Shown: positions 43,576 to 53,498, counted from the first letter of the stretch. The stretch: 64,000 nucleotides of DNA from RPQJ01 sp963707145 (GCA_963707145.1 CAVPOQ010000001.1:62001-126000), one strand, 5' to 3'. Notes: a model not told the origin generated them from the letters alone. A program made the numbers and translations.

Positions 43576-43962
43576 GTGGCATCGGATGTCAGCTTCGTCG
43601 AATACGTCTGCGAGCAGGTCGGTGGCGCCGGCCGCGTGACGTACCGGAAGATGTTCGGTGAGTTCGCCGTCTACTGCGACGGCAAGGTCGTGGCACTCGT
43701 CTGCGACAACCAGTTCTTCCTGAAGCCCACCGGCGCCGGCCGCGCGCTGCTCGGTCGCGTGAAGGAAGCGCCGCCGTACAAGGGCGCCAAGCCGCACTTC
43801 CTGCTCGATGCCGAACTCGAGGACGCCGAGCAGGCGGCGCAGCTCGTCAGGACCACGGCGCGGGAACTGCCCGCACCGGTGGCGAAGCCTGCGCGGAAGG
43901 CGGGACCCCCAGCCACGCCGGTCTCCGCGGCGCGGGCGAAACCGAAGCCCAGGCGGACCTGA
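43576..43962 (+). CDS. TfoX/Sxy N-terminal domain protein
   Basis: A 128-residue protein with the TfoX N-terminal domain: FVEYVCEQVGGAGRVTYRKM, FGEFAVYCDGKVVALVCDNQ, FFLKPTGAGRALLGR and EAPPYKGAKPHFLLD. The C-terminal half of the competence regulator TfoX/Sxy is absent; instead there is a Pro/Ala/Lys-rich tail (KPARKAGPPATPVSAARAKP). Stand-alone proteins of this kind are common and uncharacterised, so a role in competence should not be assumed. GTG 43576 (ggagg ribosome site) is preferred; GTG 43570 is possible. Confidence 0.82.
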   Translation: MASDVSFVEYVCEQVGGAGRVTYRKMFGEFAVYCDGKVVALVCDNQFFLKPTGAGRALLGRVKEAPPYKGAKPHFLLDAELEDAEQAAQLVRTTARELPAPVAKPARKAGPPATPVSAARAKPKPRRT

Positions 43963-44020
43963 GCGTTTCGCACCGCGACGCTGGCGCAGGCATCGCGTCG
44001 CCGCACTCGCCCGCTGCGGG

Positions 44021-45832
44021 CTAGCCAGCGTCCAGCCCGAGGCGGCGTATCAGTTCGGCGAAGCGTGCGTCCTGCCTGATCGGGTCGAGCAGCGGGTCGC
44101 CGTTCGCGAGGATCAGGCCGGGATCCTTGACCTTCTCGGCCACGGCGAGCCAGCGGAACGCTTCGGCCGTCTCGCCCCACTGGGCGTGGATCTGCGCGTA
44201 CTGGTAGGCAAAGCCGTCCCCCGACGCCTTCTGCAGCGCGGCGAGCTGTCGCTGCGCGTCCTCGGCCCGCCCGACGCGACGGTAGGCGATGGCGAGGCAG
44301 GATTGCCTCTGCCACTCGATGCTCTCCTGTTCGCAGTCGGCGACGGCCCGCGCTGCATTGCCACGGGACAGCGCAATCATCGCGGTCACGTAGTGCCCGC
44401 CGGGTCGATCCGGCGCGAGCGCGAGACCGCGGTCGGCGGCGGTCTGCGCTTCGTCGAAGCGCCGGTCGTACCAGAGCATGATGCCGAGCGTCGTATGCGA
44501 CTGCGGCGCGATCGGGTCCAGGACCGTCACGCGGCGGGCCGCCTCGATCGCCTCGCCGTACCTGCCTTCGCGCAGCGCCAGGTCCATCTCCAGGCGCAGC
44601 GTGGCGACGTCCTCGCCGCCGGTGCCGCGTGCGCGCGCGAGCAGTTCGCGGGCGGCGGCGAGATCGCGTTCACCGTACAGCTTGATCCGTGCCAGCACGC
44701 GATGGCCGTCCGCGATGCCCGGTGCCAGCTCGATCGCCCGGAGGGCCTCCTCGCGCGCGGCGCCGAAGCCTTCCTCGAACGGCACGTAGGCGTTCATGGC
44801 CTGGTTCCCGATCGTGAACGCGCGTGCGGCCCGCGCCTTCGCGTATCCCGGATCGAGCTCGATCGCGCGATCGAAGGCGGCAACGGCGGCTGCGAGCACC
44901 TCCGGCGCGTTGCCGCGGTTCCGCTCGTACTGGCCACGCAGGAAAGCCTCGTAGGCTTCGCCGACCTGCGTGCCGCCCGCGTCGAGGCCTCCGTCAGCAC
45001 CGGCCAGCAGCTTGATGCGCAGGGCGGCGACGACCTTGCTGGCGATCTCGTCCTGGACCTCGAAGCTGTCTCCGACGGCATGGTCGTAGGTCTCTGACCA
45101 CAGGTTGCTGCTGTCGGCGCTGCGAATCAGCGTCGCGGATACCCGCAGGCGGTTGCCGGACTTGCGCACGCTGCCCTCGAGCACGTGCGCCACGTTCAGC
45201 TCGCGCGCGATGTCCGCGATCTGCACCTGCCGGCCCTTGTAGGCGAACGAGGACGTCCTGGCGATGACCTTCAGCTCCGGCACGCGAGCGAGCACGTTCA
45301 GCAGTTCTTCGGACAGGCCGTCGGAGAAATACTCGTTGGCCGGGTCCTCGCTGATGTTGACGAACGGCAGCACCGCGATCGACGCGGGTGGCGCGCCGGC
45401 CGCGACGGGCGCGATCGCCGCCGCACCGGCGCCTGAGGACTCTGCGGTGGCGTCGGAGCCGGCACGGTCGGCGAGCGTCGCACCCGGCCGGACGAGGAAC
45501 CGGTCGACCAGCACCACACCGATTGCGACGGCAAGCACGGCGCCAATCAGGACATTGATCCTGCGCCCCGACGCGGCGGCATGCGCGGCGTCCCGTTCGG
45601 CCTCGCCCTCGCGCGCCAGGCCGTCGGGCGTCAGCGCATAGAACCACGACGCGGCGAGGGCGACCGGAAAGCCCACTGCCAGCAGCACGAGCAGCAGCCG
45701 CAGGCTCGTGCCCGGTATGCCCAGGACGTCGAACACGAGTGCCGCGACCTGCAGCACCGCCCAGCTCGCGACCAGGTACAGGACGGCGACACGAATCACG
45801 TTGCGCCGCTTGAGTTCCTCGAAAAATGACAT
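44021..45832 (-). CDS. Membrane TolB/FlgO-like domain and TPR-repeat protein
   Basis: A 603-residue protein starting MSFFEELKRRNVIRVAVLYL, the hallmark of proteins annotated as 'adenylate-cyclase-like TPR proteins'. It has three membrane helices in residues 15-125, a TolB/FlgO-like domain (SIAVLPFVNISEDPANEYFS, DGLSEELLNVLARVPELKVI, VLEGSVRKSGNRLRVSATLI) at about 155-290, and TPR repeats to the end. There is no nucleotide cyclase catalytic domain. These proteins probably scaffold or sense, but no precise function is known. Confidence 0.82.
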   Translation of the reverse strand: MSFFEELKRRNVIRVAVLYLVASWAVLQVAALVFDVLGIPGTSLRLLLVLLAVGFPVALAASWFYALTPDGLAREGEAERDAAHAAASGRRINVLIGAVLAVAIGVVLVDRFLVRPGATLADRAGSDATAESSGAGAAAIAPVAAGAPPASIAVLPFVNISEDPANEYFSDGLSEELLNVLARVPELKVIARTSSFAYKGRQVQIADIARELNVAHVLEGSVRKSGNRLRVSATLIRSADSSNLWSETYDHAVGDSFEVQDEIASKVVAALRIKLLAGADGGLDAGGTQVGEAYEAFLRGQYERNRGNAPEVLAAAVAAFDRAIELDPGYAKARAARAFTIGNQAMNAYVPFEEGFGAAREEALRAIELAPGIADGHRVLARIKLYGERDLAAARELLARARGTGGEDVATLRLEMDLALREGRYGEAIEAARRVTVLDPIAPQSHTTLGIMLWYDRRFDEAQTAADRGLALAPDRPGGHYVTAMIALSRGNAARAVADCEQESIEWQRQSCLAIAYRRVGRAEDAQRQLAALQKASGDGFAYQYAQIHAQWGETAEAFRWLAVAEKVKDPGLILANGDPLLDPIRQDARFAELIRRLGLDAG

Positions 45833-45961
45833 CGCACTCGCACCGCCGCATCGGGTTTGGTCATCGACGGCGTTCGATACCACACCCGCCGGGCCGCGTC
45901 ATCTCCGTGGGTCATGCGAGGCGACGTCGGTGGCGCGCTCGACCGCAGGCAGCTGGTCCGC

Positions 45962-48491
45962 TCAGTTGCACCCCGAGAGCGAATTCACCCATCGGGTCAG
46001 CAGCTCCACGCCGGCCGCATCCACCACGGTGCTCGCGAGTGGCGGCATCGCCTGCGCATCGCGACGGTTCGCGCGCGCGATCAGCACCGACCGGTCAGCG
46101 GCGCCCGGCGCGATGATTCGGGCGTTCGTCAGTCCGAGCGCGCCCGCCTGCGGCGCGCGATCGCAGGCGTTGGTGCCCGACAGGGGCGTCGTGTAGCGCA
46201 GGTCGAGGTCGGTGGGCGTGCCACCGTTCGGGCGGTGGCACTGCGAGCAGTTGGTGTGCAGGTAGGCGCGCGTCCGCTCGGCGAGCGTCCCGGCGCTGCC
46301 GAACGGGTCCGGAAATGCCGGCAGCGCGGATGGTGCCGTTGCGATCGCCGGATTGAACAACCCGATCGCGTTCAGCGTCGCGAGCTGGTTTGCGGTGCGG
46401 CCGGTCTGCGCATAGAGCAGCGGGCCATTCAGCTGCGCGATCTCCAGGCCGAGACTGCGTCCCGCTGCGGCCGTGTGGCATGCGAGGCACTGGGCCTCGC
46501 TCGGGAACACCCAGGACTGGCTGCCGATGGCGGCCGTCGTCCCGCCGACCACACGCGTGGCGTCCGTGCCCAGCGCATTCCATTCGTAGCTGTAGCCGGC
46601 CCACTCGCCGTCCGTATGCCTCATGAAGAGCCGGGTCTCGACCAGCCGTCCGCCCAGGCGGAACTGCTTCATGAGCACGGTGCCGTTCGGGAACTCGAAG
46701 TCACCGTCGGCCGCCACGGTAAGGGAGGTGCCGTTCGGCAGCGCCAGATAGCGGACCTTGTCGGCGCCGTCCGCCCAGAAAGGCGCGTTGGGTGCATACG
46801 GCACGAGGCCGGTCGCGGGCCGCGTCGCGTCGCCCGGATCGACGCAACCCGTGGCCGACAGCTGATTCGGCACCGATGCGCTGCCGCTGGTGCCCGTGCG
46901 CAGCCGGTGCAGCGTGCCGCCGTAGTGCACGACGTACAGCTCGCCATCGTTGCCTTGCCCGAACGAGGCAATCGAGAGGCCGCTGTCGAATCCCGCGGTG
47001 ACGGTGAGCGTCGGCGGCGTGTCCCTGGCGATGTGCCAGATGCGTCCCGACACGAAATCGCCGAACACGTAGCGGCCAGCAAGGGCCGGCATGGCGGAAC
47101 CGCGGTAGACGTATCCGCCGGTGATGGACTGGCCAACCGTGTGCTCATACTGCGCGACGGGCGGCAGGCTGCTCGGCGCGTTCGGCCCGCAGGCGGCGTT
47201 GTAGGTTCGGGTCCCTTCGAAGCAGCGCCAGCCGTAATTGCCGCCGGGCACGATGCGATTCACTTCCTCGATCGCGCCTTGCCCCACGTCGGCGAGCCAC
47301 AACTCGCCCGTGCCGCGGTCGAAGCTCCAGCGCCATGGATTGCGCAGTCCGTAGGCATAGATCTCCGGACAGTTCTGCGTGCCTGCACCGCCATTGCACA
47401 GCGCATTGCCGGCGTACGGATTGCCCGGCCGGGATGCGGTACGGCACGTTGCCGGTCGATCCCTGGACGTCGATGCGCAGCAGCTTGCCGAGCGTGGTCG
47501 TCAGGTTCTGCCCGTTGCCGATCGAGCCCCACGGGTCGCCGCCGCTGCCACCGTCGCCGAATCCGACGTACAGGAAGCCATCCGGACCGAACGCGATGTT
47601 GCCGCCGTTGTGATTGGCGGCCGGCTGGGCGACCGTGAGGAGAATCACCTCGCTGGCGGGGTCGAGCGTCAGGCCGCCGTCGCGCGTGCGGAACTCGGAG
47701 ATCCGCGACACGAGGCCATTCGTTGCGTTGGTGTAGGACAGGTACACGCGGGGGTCGGCTGGATAGCCCGGGTGGAACGCCACGCCGAGCAGGCCCTGCT
47801 CGCCGCCCGAGCGCACGCGAGCCGTGATGTCGACGAACATGCGAGAGGTGGCGACGGTCGCCTGATTGTCGAATGCGCGTACCGTGCCGCCCAGCTCGAC
47901 GACGAACCAGCGCGTGGCATCACCCGGCGCCTGCAGCATGAGGATGGGGCTGGAAAACGCCGGCAGGTTCGGAAATGCCCGTTCCGTCGCCAGCGTTACG
48001 GCCTGCGCAGGCCGGTCCCCGGCGACGCAGGTCGAATTGTCGGGGCGTCCATCGAGCCCGGCGTCCACCGTCGTCGCTTTCGTGGTCGTGGCTGCCGCGG
48101 AGGAGAGTGCCGACTCGTTGGCGGGCGTCGCCGCGTCGAACGCTCGCACGGAGTACGAGTACTGGGTCGCCGGCGCGAGACCGCTGTCGGTGAACGAGGG
48201 GTTCGTCACCGTGGCGATGGCAGTCGAGCCACCGTTACGGAACACGCGATAGCCCGCCACGCCGGTGCCGGAATCCGACGAAGCCTGCCAGCTCACGACG
48301 ATCTGCGTCGTGGACACGGCGCTCGCCGTTACGCCAAGCGGCACAGAGGGAGGCGCCCCGTCCGCCGCCGGCGGCGGCCCGCCGCCGCCGGAACCACCAC
48401 CGCCGCAACCGGCAATCAGTGCCGCACAGAGCACGGCAATCGCCCAGCGCGAACCGCGCCGGTTTGCAGTGGCGTCCCATACGCGTCCCAT
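45962..48491 (-). CDS. FN3-PQQ dehydrogenase-dihaem cytochrome c fusion lipoprotein, one frameshift near 47424
   Basis: About 843 residues when joined. Order: lipoprotein signal (LCAALIAGCGGGGSGGGG), fibronectin type III domain (PPSVPLGVTASAVSTTQIVV ... APATQYSYSVRAFDA), a soluble PQQ glucose dehydrogenase-like propeller (GEQGLLGVAFHPGYPADPRV; NHNGGNIAFGPDGFLYVGFG; LADVGQGAIEEVNRIVPGGN), and a C-terminal cytochrome-like part with two haem-c sites, CLACH and CSQCH (the latter followed by RPNGGTPTDLDLRY). It would oxidise a sugar and pass electrons to its own haems. The frame breaks at a CCC run at 47424-47426; removing one base restores PAGNPYAGNALCNGGAGTQN. The sequence continues as one protein, so error is likely. 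Confidence 0.85.
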
Positions 48492-48673
48492 GTGAGGAGT
48501 ATCCCAGTATCCGCACTGGCGGCGCGAGAGACCCCGGTTCCAGTTCGGCACAGCGGATGCGCAGTCCGCGGTGCCTGCCGGCGGCCGCTCTTGCAGAACG
48601 CAGTCGCCCGCTACCGCGGGAGCCCGCCAACAGCGCCGCAAGCACTGCCTGAACGCATGCCGCGCCGTCTCCT

Positions 48674-48862
48674 TCAGCGCAGGCTGCGCCAGGATCCCGC
48701 GTTCACGACGCGGCCGAACCCCAGCCGGCGCAGCCGGTGGGCTGCCATTGCGCTGCGCGTGCCAGACGCGCAGCACACGATCGACGGGCCGATTCCGGTC
48801 CAGATCCCCGGCGCGACCGCATTGGCAACGACGAGGCCCACGAGAAGACAGTCGCCCGTCAT
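48674..48862 (-). pseudogene. Relic of a rhodanese-like protein
   Basis: The frame ends with IVCCASGTRSAMAAHRLRRL followed by GFGRVVNAGSWRSL, a clear rhodanese active-site loop (Cys in CCASGTRSA) and C-terminus. Upstream residues match only if one or two indels near 48785-48795 are corrected (DLDRNRP preceding VIVCCASG), and the N-terminal half of the domain is absent. It sits just after the PspC-domain gene, a position where a PspE-like rhodanese is often found. Probably non-functional. Confidence 0.55.
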
Positions 48863-48866
48863 CGGG

Positions 48867-49442
48867 TCAGTTCGTCGCGAGCCTGAATTTCGTGCGCAGG
48901 AACTCGATGAACACGCGGCTCTTCGCCGGTAGCCAGCCGAGTGGCCGGCCGCCGGGTTCCAGCGGTGCGTACGGCATGAGCAGCATGAATGCGAAGTACA
49001 CCAGGATCATCCCGCCGCCGCTGATGAACAGCAGCAGCACGGCAAAAATCCTGAGCGCCGTCACGTTGAGCCCGAAATAGCGCGCGAGCCCCTGGCACAC
49101 GCCGCTGACGACCGCGCCTTCGCTGACCTGCTGCAGCGGGCGCGTCGCAGCGCGCGCCGAATACTCCGGGGCCGCCGCGGCTCCCGGCACCTGCACCGAT
49201 CCGATCTCCTCGAGTGCGGGTTCGAGTTCGGCCAGCGTGACCGCGCCCTGGTCGGGCCGCGTGCGACGCGTGCACTGGTCGGCGACGGCCTGCTCCAGGT
49301 CGTTGAGGATCTCCTGCTGGTCGGGATTCCCCTCGAGCGTGCGGGCCGCCTCGGCGAGGTAGCTCTCCAGTCGCACGAACGCCGCCTCCTCGAATTGGAG
49401 GGTGCTCCGGTTGAGTCGGGCGGTAACAGAGATGCGTTGCAT
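48867..49442 (-). CDS. PspC-domain membrane protein
   Basis: A 191-residue protein. The N-terminal half is helical (SYLAEAARTLEGNPDQQEIL, NDLEQAVADQC), as in proteins that regulate envelope stress. A PspC domain follows (SGVCQGLARYFGLNVTALRI, then a membrane helix FAVLLLFISGGGMILVYFAF) and a cytoplasmic tail. PspC proteins sense inner-membrane stress. The gene starts 4 nt after the PadR stop, so the two are one operon; this PadR-PspC pairing is common. Confidence 0.88.
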   Translation of the reverse strand: MQRISVTARLNRSTLQFEEAAFVRLESYLAEAARTLEGNPDQQEILNDLEQAVADQCTRRTRPDQGAVTLAELEPALEEIGSVQVPGAAAAPEYSARAATRPLQQVSEGAVVSGVCQGLARYFGLNVTALRIFAVLLLFISGGGMILVYFAFMLLMPYAPLEPGGRPLGWLPAKSRVFIEFLRTKFRLATN

Positions 49443-49445
49443 GGC

Positions 49446-49769
49446 TCAGTGTCCAATGTCCGCGATCGTGCGGTTGATCAGGTTCCAGTATTCATCCAGC
49501 GCGGTGAGTTGCGCCCGGCCGGAGTCGGTGAGCCGGTAATACTTCCGCGGTGGACCCAGGTCCGACTCCTTCCACTCATAGTGAACGAGATCCTCGCGAC
49601 GCAGCTTGCTGAGCAGGGGATAGAGCGTCCCCTCCTGCGTGCTGAACTCGGTGCCGGCCAGCCTGCGCAGGATATCGGGCACGTACATGCTTTCGGTGCC
49701 TACGATCTTGAGCACCAGGAACTCCAGGAGTCCCTTGCGGATCGGTGCGAGCTTTGATTCGTCGGTCAT
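49446..49769 (-). CDS. PadR-family transcriptional regulator
   Basis: A 107-residue winged-helix repressor: IRKGLLEFLVLKIVGTESMY, VPDILRRLAGTEFSTQEGTL, YPLLSKLRREDLVHYEWKES and GPPRKYYRLTDSGRAQLTAL, the PadR core with a short dimerisation helix. These proteins usually repress their own operon and that of the membrane protein downstream. A perfect inverted repeat lies 3 nt upstream of the ATG, a likely autoregulatory site. Confidence 0.93.
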   Translation of the reverse strand: MTDESKLAPIRKGLLEFLVLKIVGTESMYVPDILRRLAGTEFSTQEGTLYPLLSKLRREDLVHYEWKESDLGPPRKYYRLTDSGRAQLTALDEYWNLINRTIADIGH

Positions 49770-49772
49770 AAT

Positions 49773-49816
49773 CTCTCGGACAGGTACCTTGCCGACAAAA
49801 GGTACCTGTCCGAGAG
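49773..49816. promoter_or_regulatory. Perfect 18-bp inverted repeat before padR
   Basis: Arms ctctcggacaggtacctt and its exact complement, separated by 8 nt (gccgacaa). On the padR transcript the repeat would end 3 nt before the ATG and so include the ribosome-binding region. It could be a PadR operator or an RNA hairpin controlling translation. Confidence 0.7.
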
Positions 49817-49962
49817 TAGTTCGTCAAGCGCAGAGGTCGACCAGCATCCGCTTGCGACTGATGAACACACGGCGTCACACGAGATGCGCGCGCAGTGAAC
49901 TCTCGCTGCAGTGGCAGCGCCCGGAGAAGGGCGTTGGCAGGGTCGAACGAGCCGGGCGGGCG

Positions 49963-50274
49963 CTACGTGTCAATCCGTGCGGTGTGCGCGTCGTTGTCGA
50001 CGACGGCATGCAGTTCGAAGAACTCGACCTCGGGGACCGCGCCATAGACTGTGCGCAGCCGCTCGCGCCAGGTGTGGTTGTAGAAGGCCTCCGCCGCGGC
50101 GCGGGACTCCCATTCGTACACGCCGCCGCCGTGCACCTCGTTGCCGAGAAAGTACTTGCGATGCAGACCGGGGAGGCCCTGGTAGCGGGGCACCGCGTCG
50201 TCGAGAACGGCGCGGAGCCTGGCGCCCGAGAGGCCGGAGGGTGCGGGGAAGCGGACCAGGGCGATGCAGCGCAT
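49963..50274 (-). CDS. Small dimeric alpha-beta barrel (monooxygenase-like) protein
   Basis: A 103-residue protein (MRCIALVRFPAPSGLSGARL, then YQGLPGLHRKYFLGNEVHGG, YEWESRAAAEAFYNHTWRER) with the pattern of the ABM/YdhR ferredoxin-like fold: short strand, helix, VYEWES strand, a helix with AAAEAFY, and a last strand EVEFFELHAVV. Such proteins are cofactor-less monooxygenases or are uncharacterised. The ATG at 50274 gives the domain's normal size; the long antisense frame is spurious. Confidence 0.75.
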   Translation of the reverse strand: MRCIALVRFPAPSGLSGARLRAVLDDAVPRYQGLPGLHRKYFLGNEVHGGGVYEWESRAAAEAFYNHTWRERLRTVYGAVPEVEFFELHAVVDNDAHTARIDT

Positions 50275-50397
50275 GAGGGTCTCCTGCCGTTGCCATGGAC
50301 CGTAGCACTGCGGTGCGCAGCGAGCCAGCGGGCCGGCGATGCACTGGCGACCGTGGACGGCTGCGTTAAGCTGTGGAGGACCGAAGGAGAAGCGCCG

Positions 50398-51300
50398 ATG
50401 TCCGACCGTCCCCCGATGCAGCGCGCAGGCGATTTCGATCCCGAGGTGCTGCTGATCTTCGACCAGTACGTGCACGGCGACATCGACCGGCGCACGTTCC
50501 TGGTACGCGTGGGCAAGTTCGCGGTCGGTACGGTGACGGCTGCCGGGATCCTGGGCGCGCTCAGCCCGCGCTTTGCGGAGGCGCAGCAGATTGCGCCGAC
50601 CGATCCGCGGCTCGAGGGGCGCTACGTCGAGTACGACTCGCCCAAGGGCCATGGCAGAGCGCGCGGCTACCTGGTGCGGCCAGCGAAGGCGAAGGGACCG
50701 CTGCCGCTGGTGCTGGTCGTGCACGAGAACCGCGGATTGAATCCCCACATCGAGGACGTCGCCCGGCGCGTGGCGCTCGAGGATTTCGTGGCGCTGGCGC
50801 CCGATGCGCTGTTCCCGCTCGGGGGCTACCCGGGCGATGAGGAACAGGCGCGCGCGCTGTTCCCCAGGCTCGATCAGCCCAAGGCGTTCGAGGACTTCAT
50901 CGCTGCAACGCACTACCTGCGCGCCCAGCCCGGCACGAGCAACCGCCTTGGCGTCGTCGGCTTCTGTTACGGCGGCGCGATCGCCAACCGGCTCGCGGTG
51001 GCGTTGCCCGACCTGGCGGTGGCCGTGCCGTTCTACGGCAGCGCGCCGCCACTCGAGAACGTGCCCGCGATCAAGGCGGAACTGATGCTGCACTTCGCTG
51101 CGAACGACGAGCGGGTCAACGCCAGCTGGCCGCCATACGAAGCGGCCCTCAAGGCGGCCGGGATCACGTATACGGCTTACGTCTACCCGAACACGCAGCA
51201 CGGATTCCACAACGACACGACCCCGCGCTACGACCCGGAGGCGGCGGCGCTCGCGTGGCGGCGGACCGTGGAACTGTTCAACCGGGCATTGCGCCCGTAA
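50398..51300 (+). CDS. Exported dienelactone hydrolase family protein
   Basis: A 300-residue alpha/beta-hydrolase. A twin-arginine-like signal (DIDRRTFLVRVGKFAVGTVT, cleaved after RFAEA) precedes the domain: LVLVVHENRGLNPHIEDVAR, nucleophile Cys in GVVGFCYGGAI, Asp in FAANDERVNASW and His in YPNTQHGFHND. The nucleophilic Cys is typical of dienelactone hydrolases. Only a modest amount is known of exported members, so the substrate is open. ATG 50398 has a ribosome site (aaggaga). Confidence 0.88.
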   Translation: MSDRPPMQRAGDFDPEVLLIFDQYVHGDIDRRTFLVRVGKFAVGTVTAAGILGALSPRFAEAQQIAPTDPRLEGRYVEYDSPKGHGRARGYLVRPAKAKGPLPLVLVVHENRGLNPHIEDVARRVALEDFVALAPDALFPLGGYPGDEEQARALFPRLDQPKAFEDFIAATHYLRAQPGTSNRLGVVGFCYGGAIANRLAVALPDLAVAVPFYGSAPPLENVPAIKAELMLHFAANDERVNASWPPYEAALKAAGITYTAYVYPNTQHGFHNDTTPRYDPEAAALAWRRTVELFNRALRP

Positions 51301-51391
51301 GCGAGACCGCAGGCCAGGCCTGGGAGGCCGGCGCGAGCGGCGCCGGCGAGCGGGCCGGTGAGCGTGACCGATGGCTGGAGAGACTCATCCG

Positions 51392-52903
51392 ATGCGATCC
51401 AAAGCGAAGACTCTGCTCAAGTACGGAGCGCTGGTGCTGGGCGCAAGCCTGCTCACGCTGCTTGGCGTGCGGGCCTGGGACGCGCACCGTGCCCCCGACC
51501 TGGACCTCTGGCACACGTTCGTTCCCGAGGAACTCACGGGCACGGAGATCGCAGCGACGGACTGGGACGGCTACCTGGCCGCCGAGGAGCGGATCTTCGA
51601 GGAGGTCCGCAAGGAGGTGACCGACCGGCTGCCGGAAGAGGCGCGCACGCCGTCGAATCGCTACTTTGCCGGCAGCCCGATCTACCCCGGCCGATTCGCG
51701 ACCGACTGGAACCGTTCTTACGTGCTCGAGCCCGCCGGTCCGCCGGTCGGCGCGGTGGTGCTGCTGCACGGGCTCACCGACTCGCCCTACAGCCTGCGTC
51801 ACATCGCGCGTCGCTACCGCGACCTCGGCTTCGTTGCCGTGGCGCCGCGGCTCCCGGCGCATGGCACCGTGCCGGCCGCGCTGGCCGAGGTCGAGTGGGA
51901 GGACTGGTCCGAAGCGACGCGCCTGGCCGTGCGCGAGGCGCGCCGGCGCGCCGGGCCCGGCACGCCGCTGCACGTGGTTGGTTTTTCAAACGGCGGCGCG
52001 CTCGCGATGAAGTACGCGCTCGATGCGATCGGCGATGAACGACTCGAGCAGGCCGACCGCATCGTGCTGATTGCACCGATGATCGGCATCACCAGCTTCG
52101 CGCGGTTTGCCGGCGTGTTCGGCTGGCCCGCGGTTCTGCCGGCGTTCGCCAAGGCCGCGTGGCTCGGCGTCGTGCCGGAGTTCAATCCGTTCAAGTACAA
52201 CTCGTTTCCGATCAACGGCGCCCGGCAGTCGTCCCTGCTGAGCCGCGCCCTGCAGAGGCGTCTCGACCAGTACGCGCGGGCGGGGCGGCTCGTCGCCTTG
52301 CCGCCCGTGCAGACTTTCCAGTCGGTGATCGACTTCACCGTCAGCACGCGCGCGATCGTCACCGCGCTCTACGGGAACCTGCCTGCGAACGGCAGCGAGC
52401 TGGTGCTGTTCGATTTCAACCGCAACGCCAAGCTCGGCTTGCTGATCCGGCCCGGTACCAACACGCTGCTGGCGCGCATCCTGCCCGCGCCGCCCCGCAA
52501 CTATCGCACCACCGTGATCACGAACGCGTCTGCCGCCAGTGACGAGGTCGTCGAGCGGGTCATGGAGGCGGGCGAGGTGACGGAGCGGGTTCGGAATCTG
52601 GGCTTGCGCTATCCGTTCGGCGTGTACTCGCTGTCGCACCTTGCGTTGACGTTCCCGGTCAGCGACCCGCTGTACGGGATGCAGCCTGACGACAGCGAGG
52701 ATTTCGGCGTCAACCTCGGCACGCTGTCGATGCGTGGCGAGCGGGGGATGTTGATCGTGAGCCAGGACTCGCTGACGCGGATCGCCTCGAACCCGTTCTT
52801 CCCGTACCTGCTCGGGCGGATCGAGGAGGGCACGGGGGTCGTGTGGCCCGACGCCGCGCCGGCAATGCAGCCCGCTCCGGTCGGCGCCACGGCGCTCCCG
52901 TAG
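51392..52903 (+). CDS. Membrane-anchored alpha/beta hydrolase (lysophospholipase-like)
   Basis: About 503 residues. An N-terminal helix (YGALVLGASLLTLLGVRAWD) anchors or exports the protein. The hydrolase domain has VVLLHGLTDSPYSLRHIARR (HG oxyanion motif), VAPRLPAHGTVPA, and a nucleophile Ser in HVVGFSNGGALAMKYAL. A likely catalytic His occurs in YSLSHLALTFPV. This resembles monoacylglycerol lipase/serine-aminopeptidase S33-type lipases. ATG 51392 is preferred; ATG 51371 is possible. It may be co-transcribed with the dienelactone hydrolase gene (about 90 nt upstream). Confidence 0.82.
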   Translation: MRSKAKTLLKYGALVLGASLLTLLGVRAWDAHRAPDLDLWHTFVPEELTGTEIAATDWDGYLAAEERIFEEVRKEVTDRLPEEARTPSNRYFAGSPIYPGRFATDWNRSYVLEPAGPPVGAVVLLHGLTDSPYSLRHIARRYRDLGFVAVAPRLPAHGTVPAALAEVEWEDWSEATRLAVREARRRAGPGTPLHVVGFSNGGALAMKYALDAIGDERLEQADRIVLIAPMIGITSFARFAGVFGWPAVLPAFAKAAWLGVVPEFNPFKYNSFPINGARQSSLLSRALQRRLDQYARAGRLVALPPVQTFQSVIDFTVSTRAIVTALYGNLPANGSELVLFDFNRNAKLGLLIRPGTNTLLARILPAPPRNYRTTVITNASAASDEVVERVMEAGEVTERVRNLGLRYPFGVYSLSHLALTFPVSDPLYGMQPDDSEDFGVNLGTLSMRGERGMLIVSQDSLTRIASNPFFPYLLGRIEEGTGVVWPDAAPAMQPAPVGATALP

Positions 52904-53323
52904 GGGTCACCGGAGTCGAGTGTCGACGGAGATAGAACCCTGCACGCTCTTGCGGATCTCCAATGGCACGACTCGACCCTCCTTACAGTCCGGCGACTCG
53001 CCCCGGCTCATGCGCCAGCTTATCGGTGGTTGCCGAACTTGTTACTCCGCCGCGCGTCCGTCCGTCGTCGAGTTGCTGGTCCGGGAGGAAATCCGGGCAC
53101 CCTTTCCCCGCTCCCGGGATCCGAAGTCGATTCCGCATCACTGAGGCATCGGAGCGCGAGTTCGAACCCGGATCGCAGCCTGCGTCGCGGTGGTTGCGGT
53201 GCTGGAGGTCGGCCAAGCGCTGGCGGGGCGTGATGCGGGCGAGCGTTGAGCGCCGAGCCGAGCGTCAGGCTGTGGTGGCCTGACTCGATCACCCAAAGGT
53301 CCGGTGTCTTCCGGGGGGGGCGG

Positions 53324-53415
53324 TGCGACCGATTGACCGTGCTGTCGCTCGCCGATCTGGTCGCGCAGGGTCACGGATCGCGGCCGCTGCCGCCTACGGT
53401 GCGCTGCCATGACTC
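53324..53415 (+). pseudogene. Degenerate copy of the small Cys-motif protein at 55447
   Basis: The frame reads CDRLTVLSLADLVAQGHGSR followed by PLPPTVRCHDSGE. It parallels WPMLPLAAMFAAGQGSRRVP / LTVRCRDGSE of the gene at 55447. The N-terminal CxxC is incomplete and no start codon fits. Confidence 0.45.
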
Positions 53416-53498
53416 CGGCGAGCATAACGGCTCTCGTTGTGCCCACCGGCGGCGATGCCTTCGGGCGGCGGCTGAATTACGCCGCCCTGAAACAGGAA

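Noticed and set aside
53145..53185. A T-arm-like gttcgaaccc, suggesting a tRNA
   Set aside because: No acceptor stem, D-arm or anticodon arm can be folded around it.
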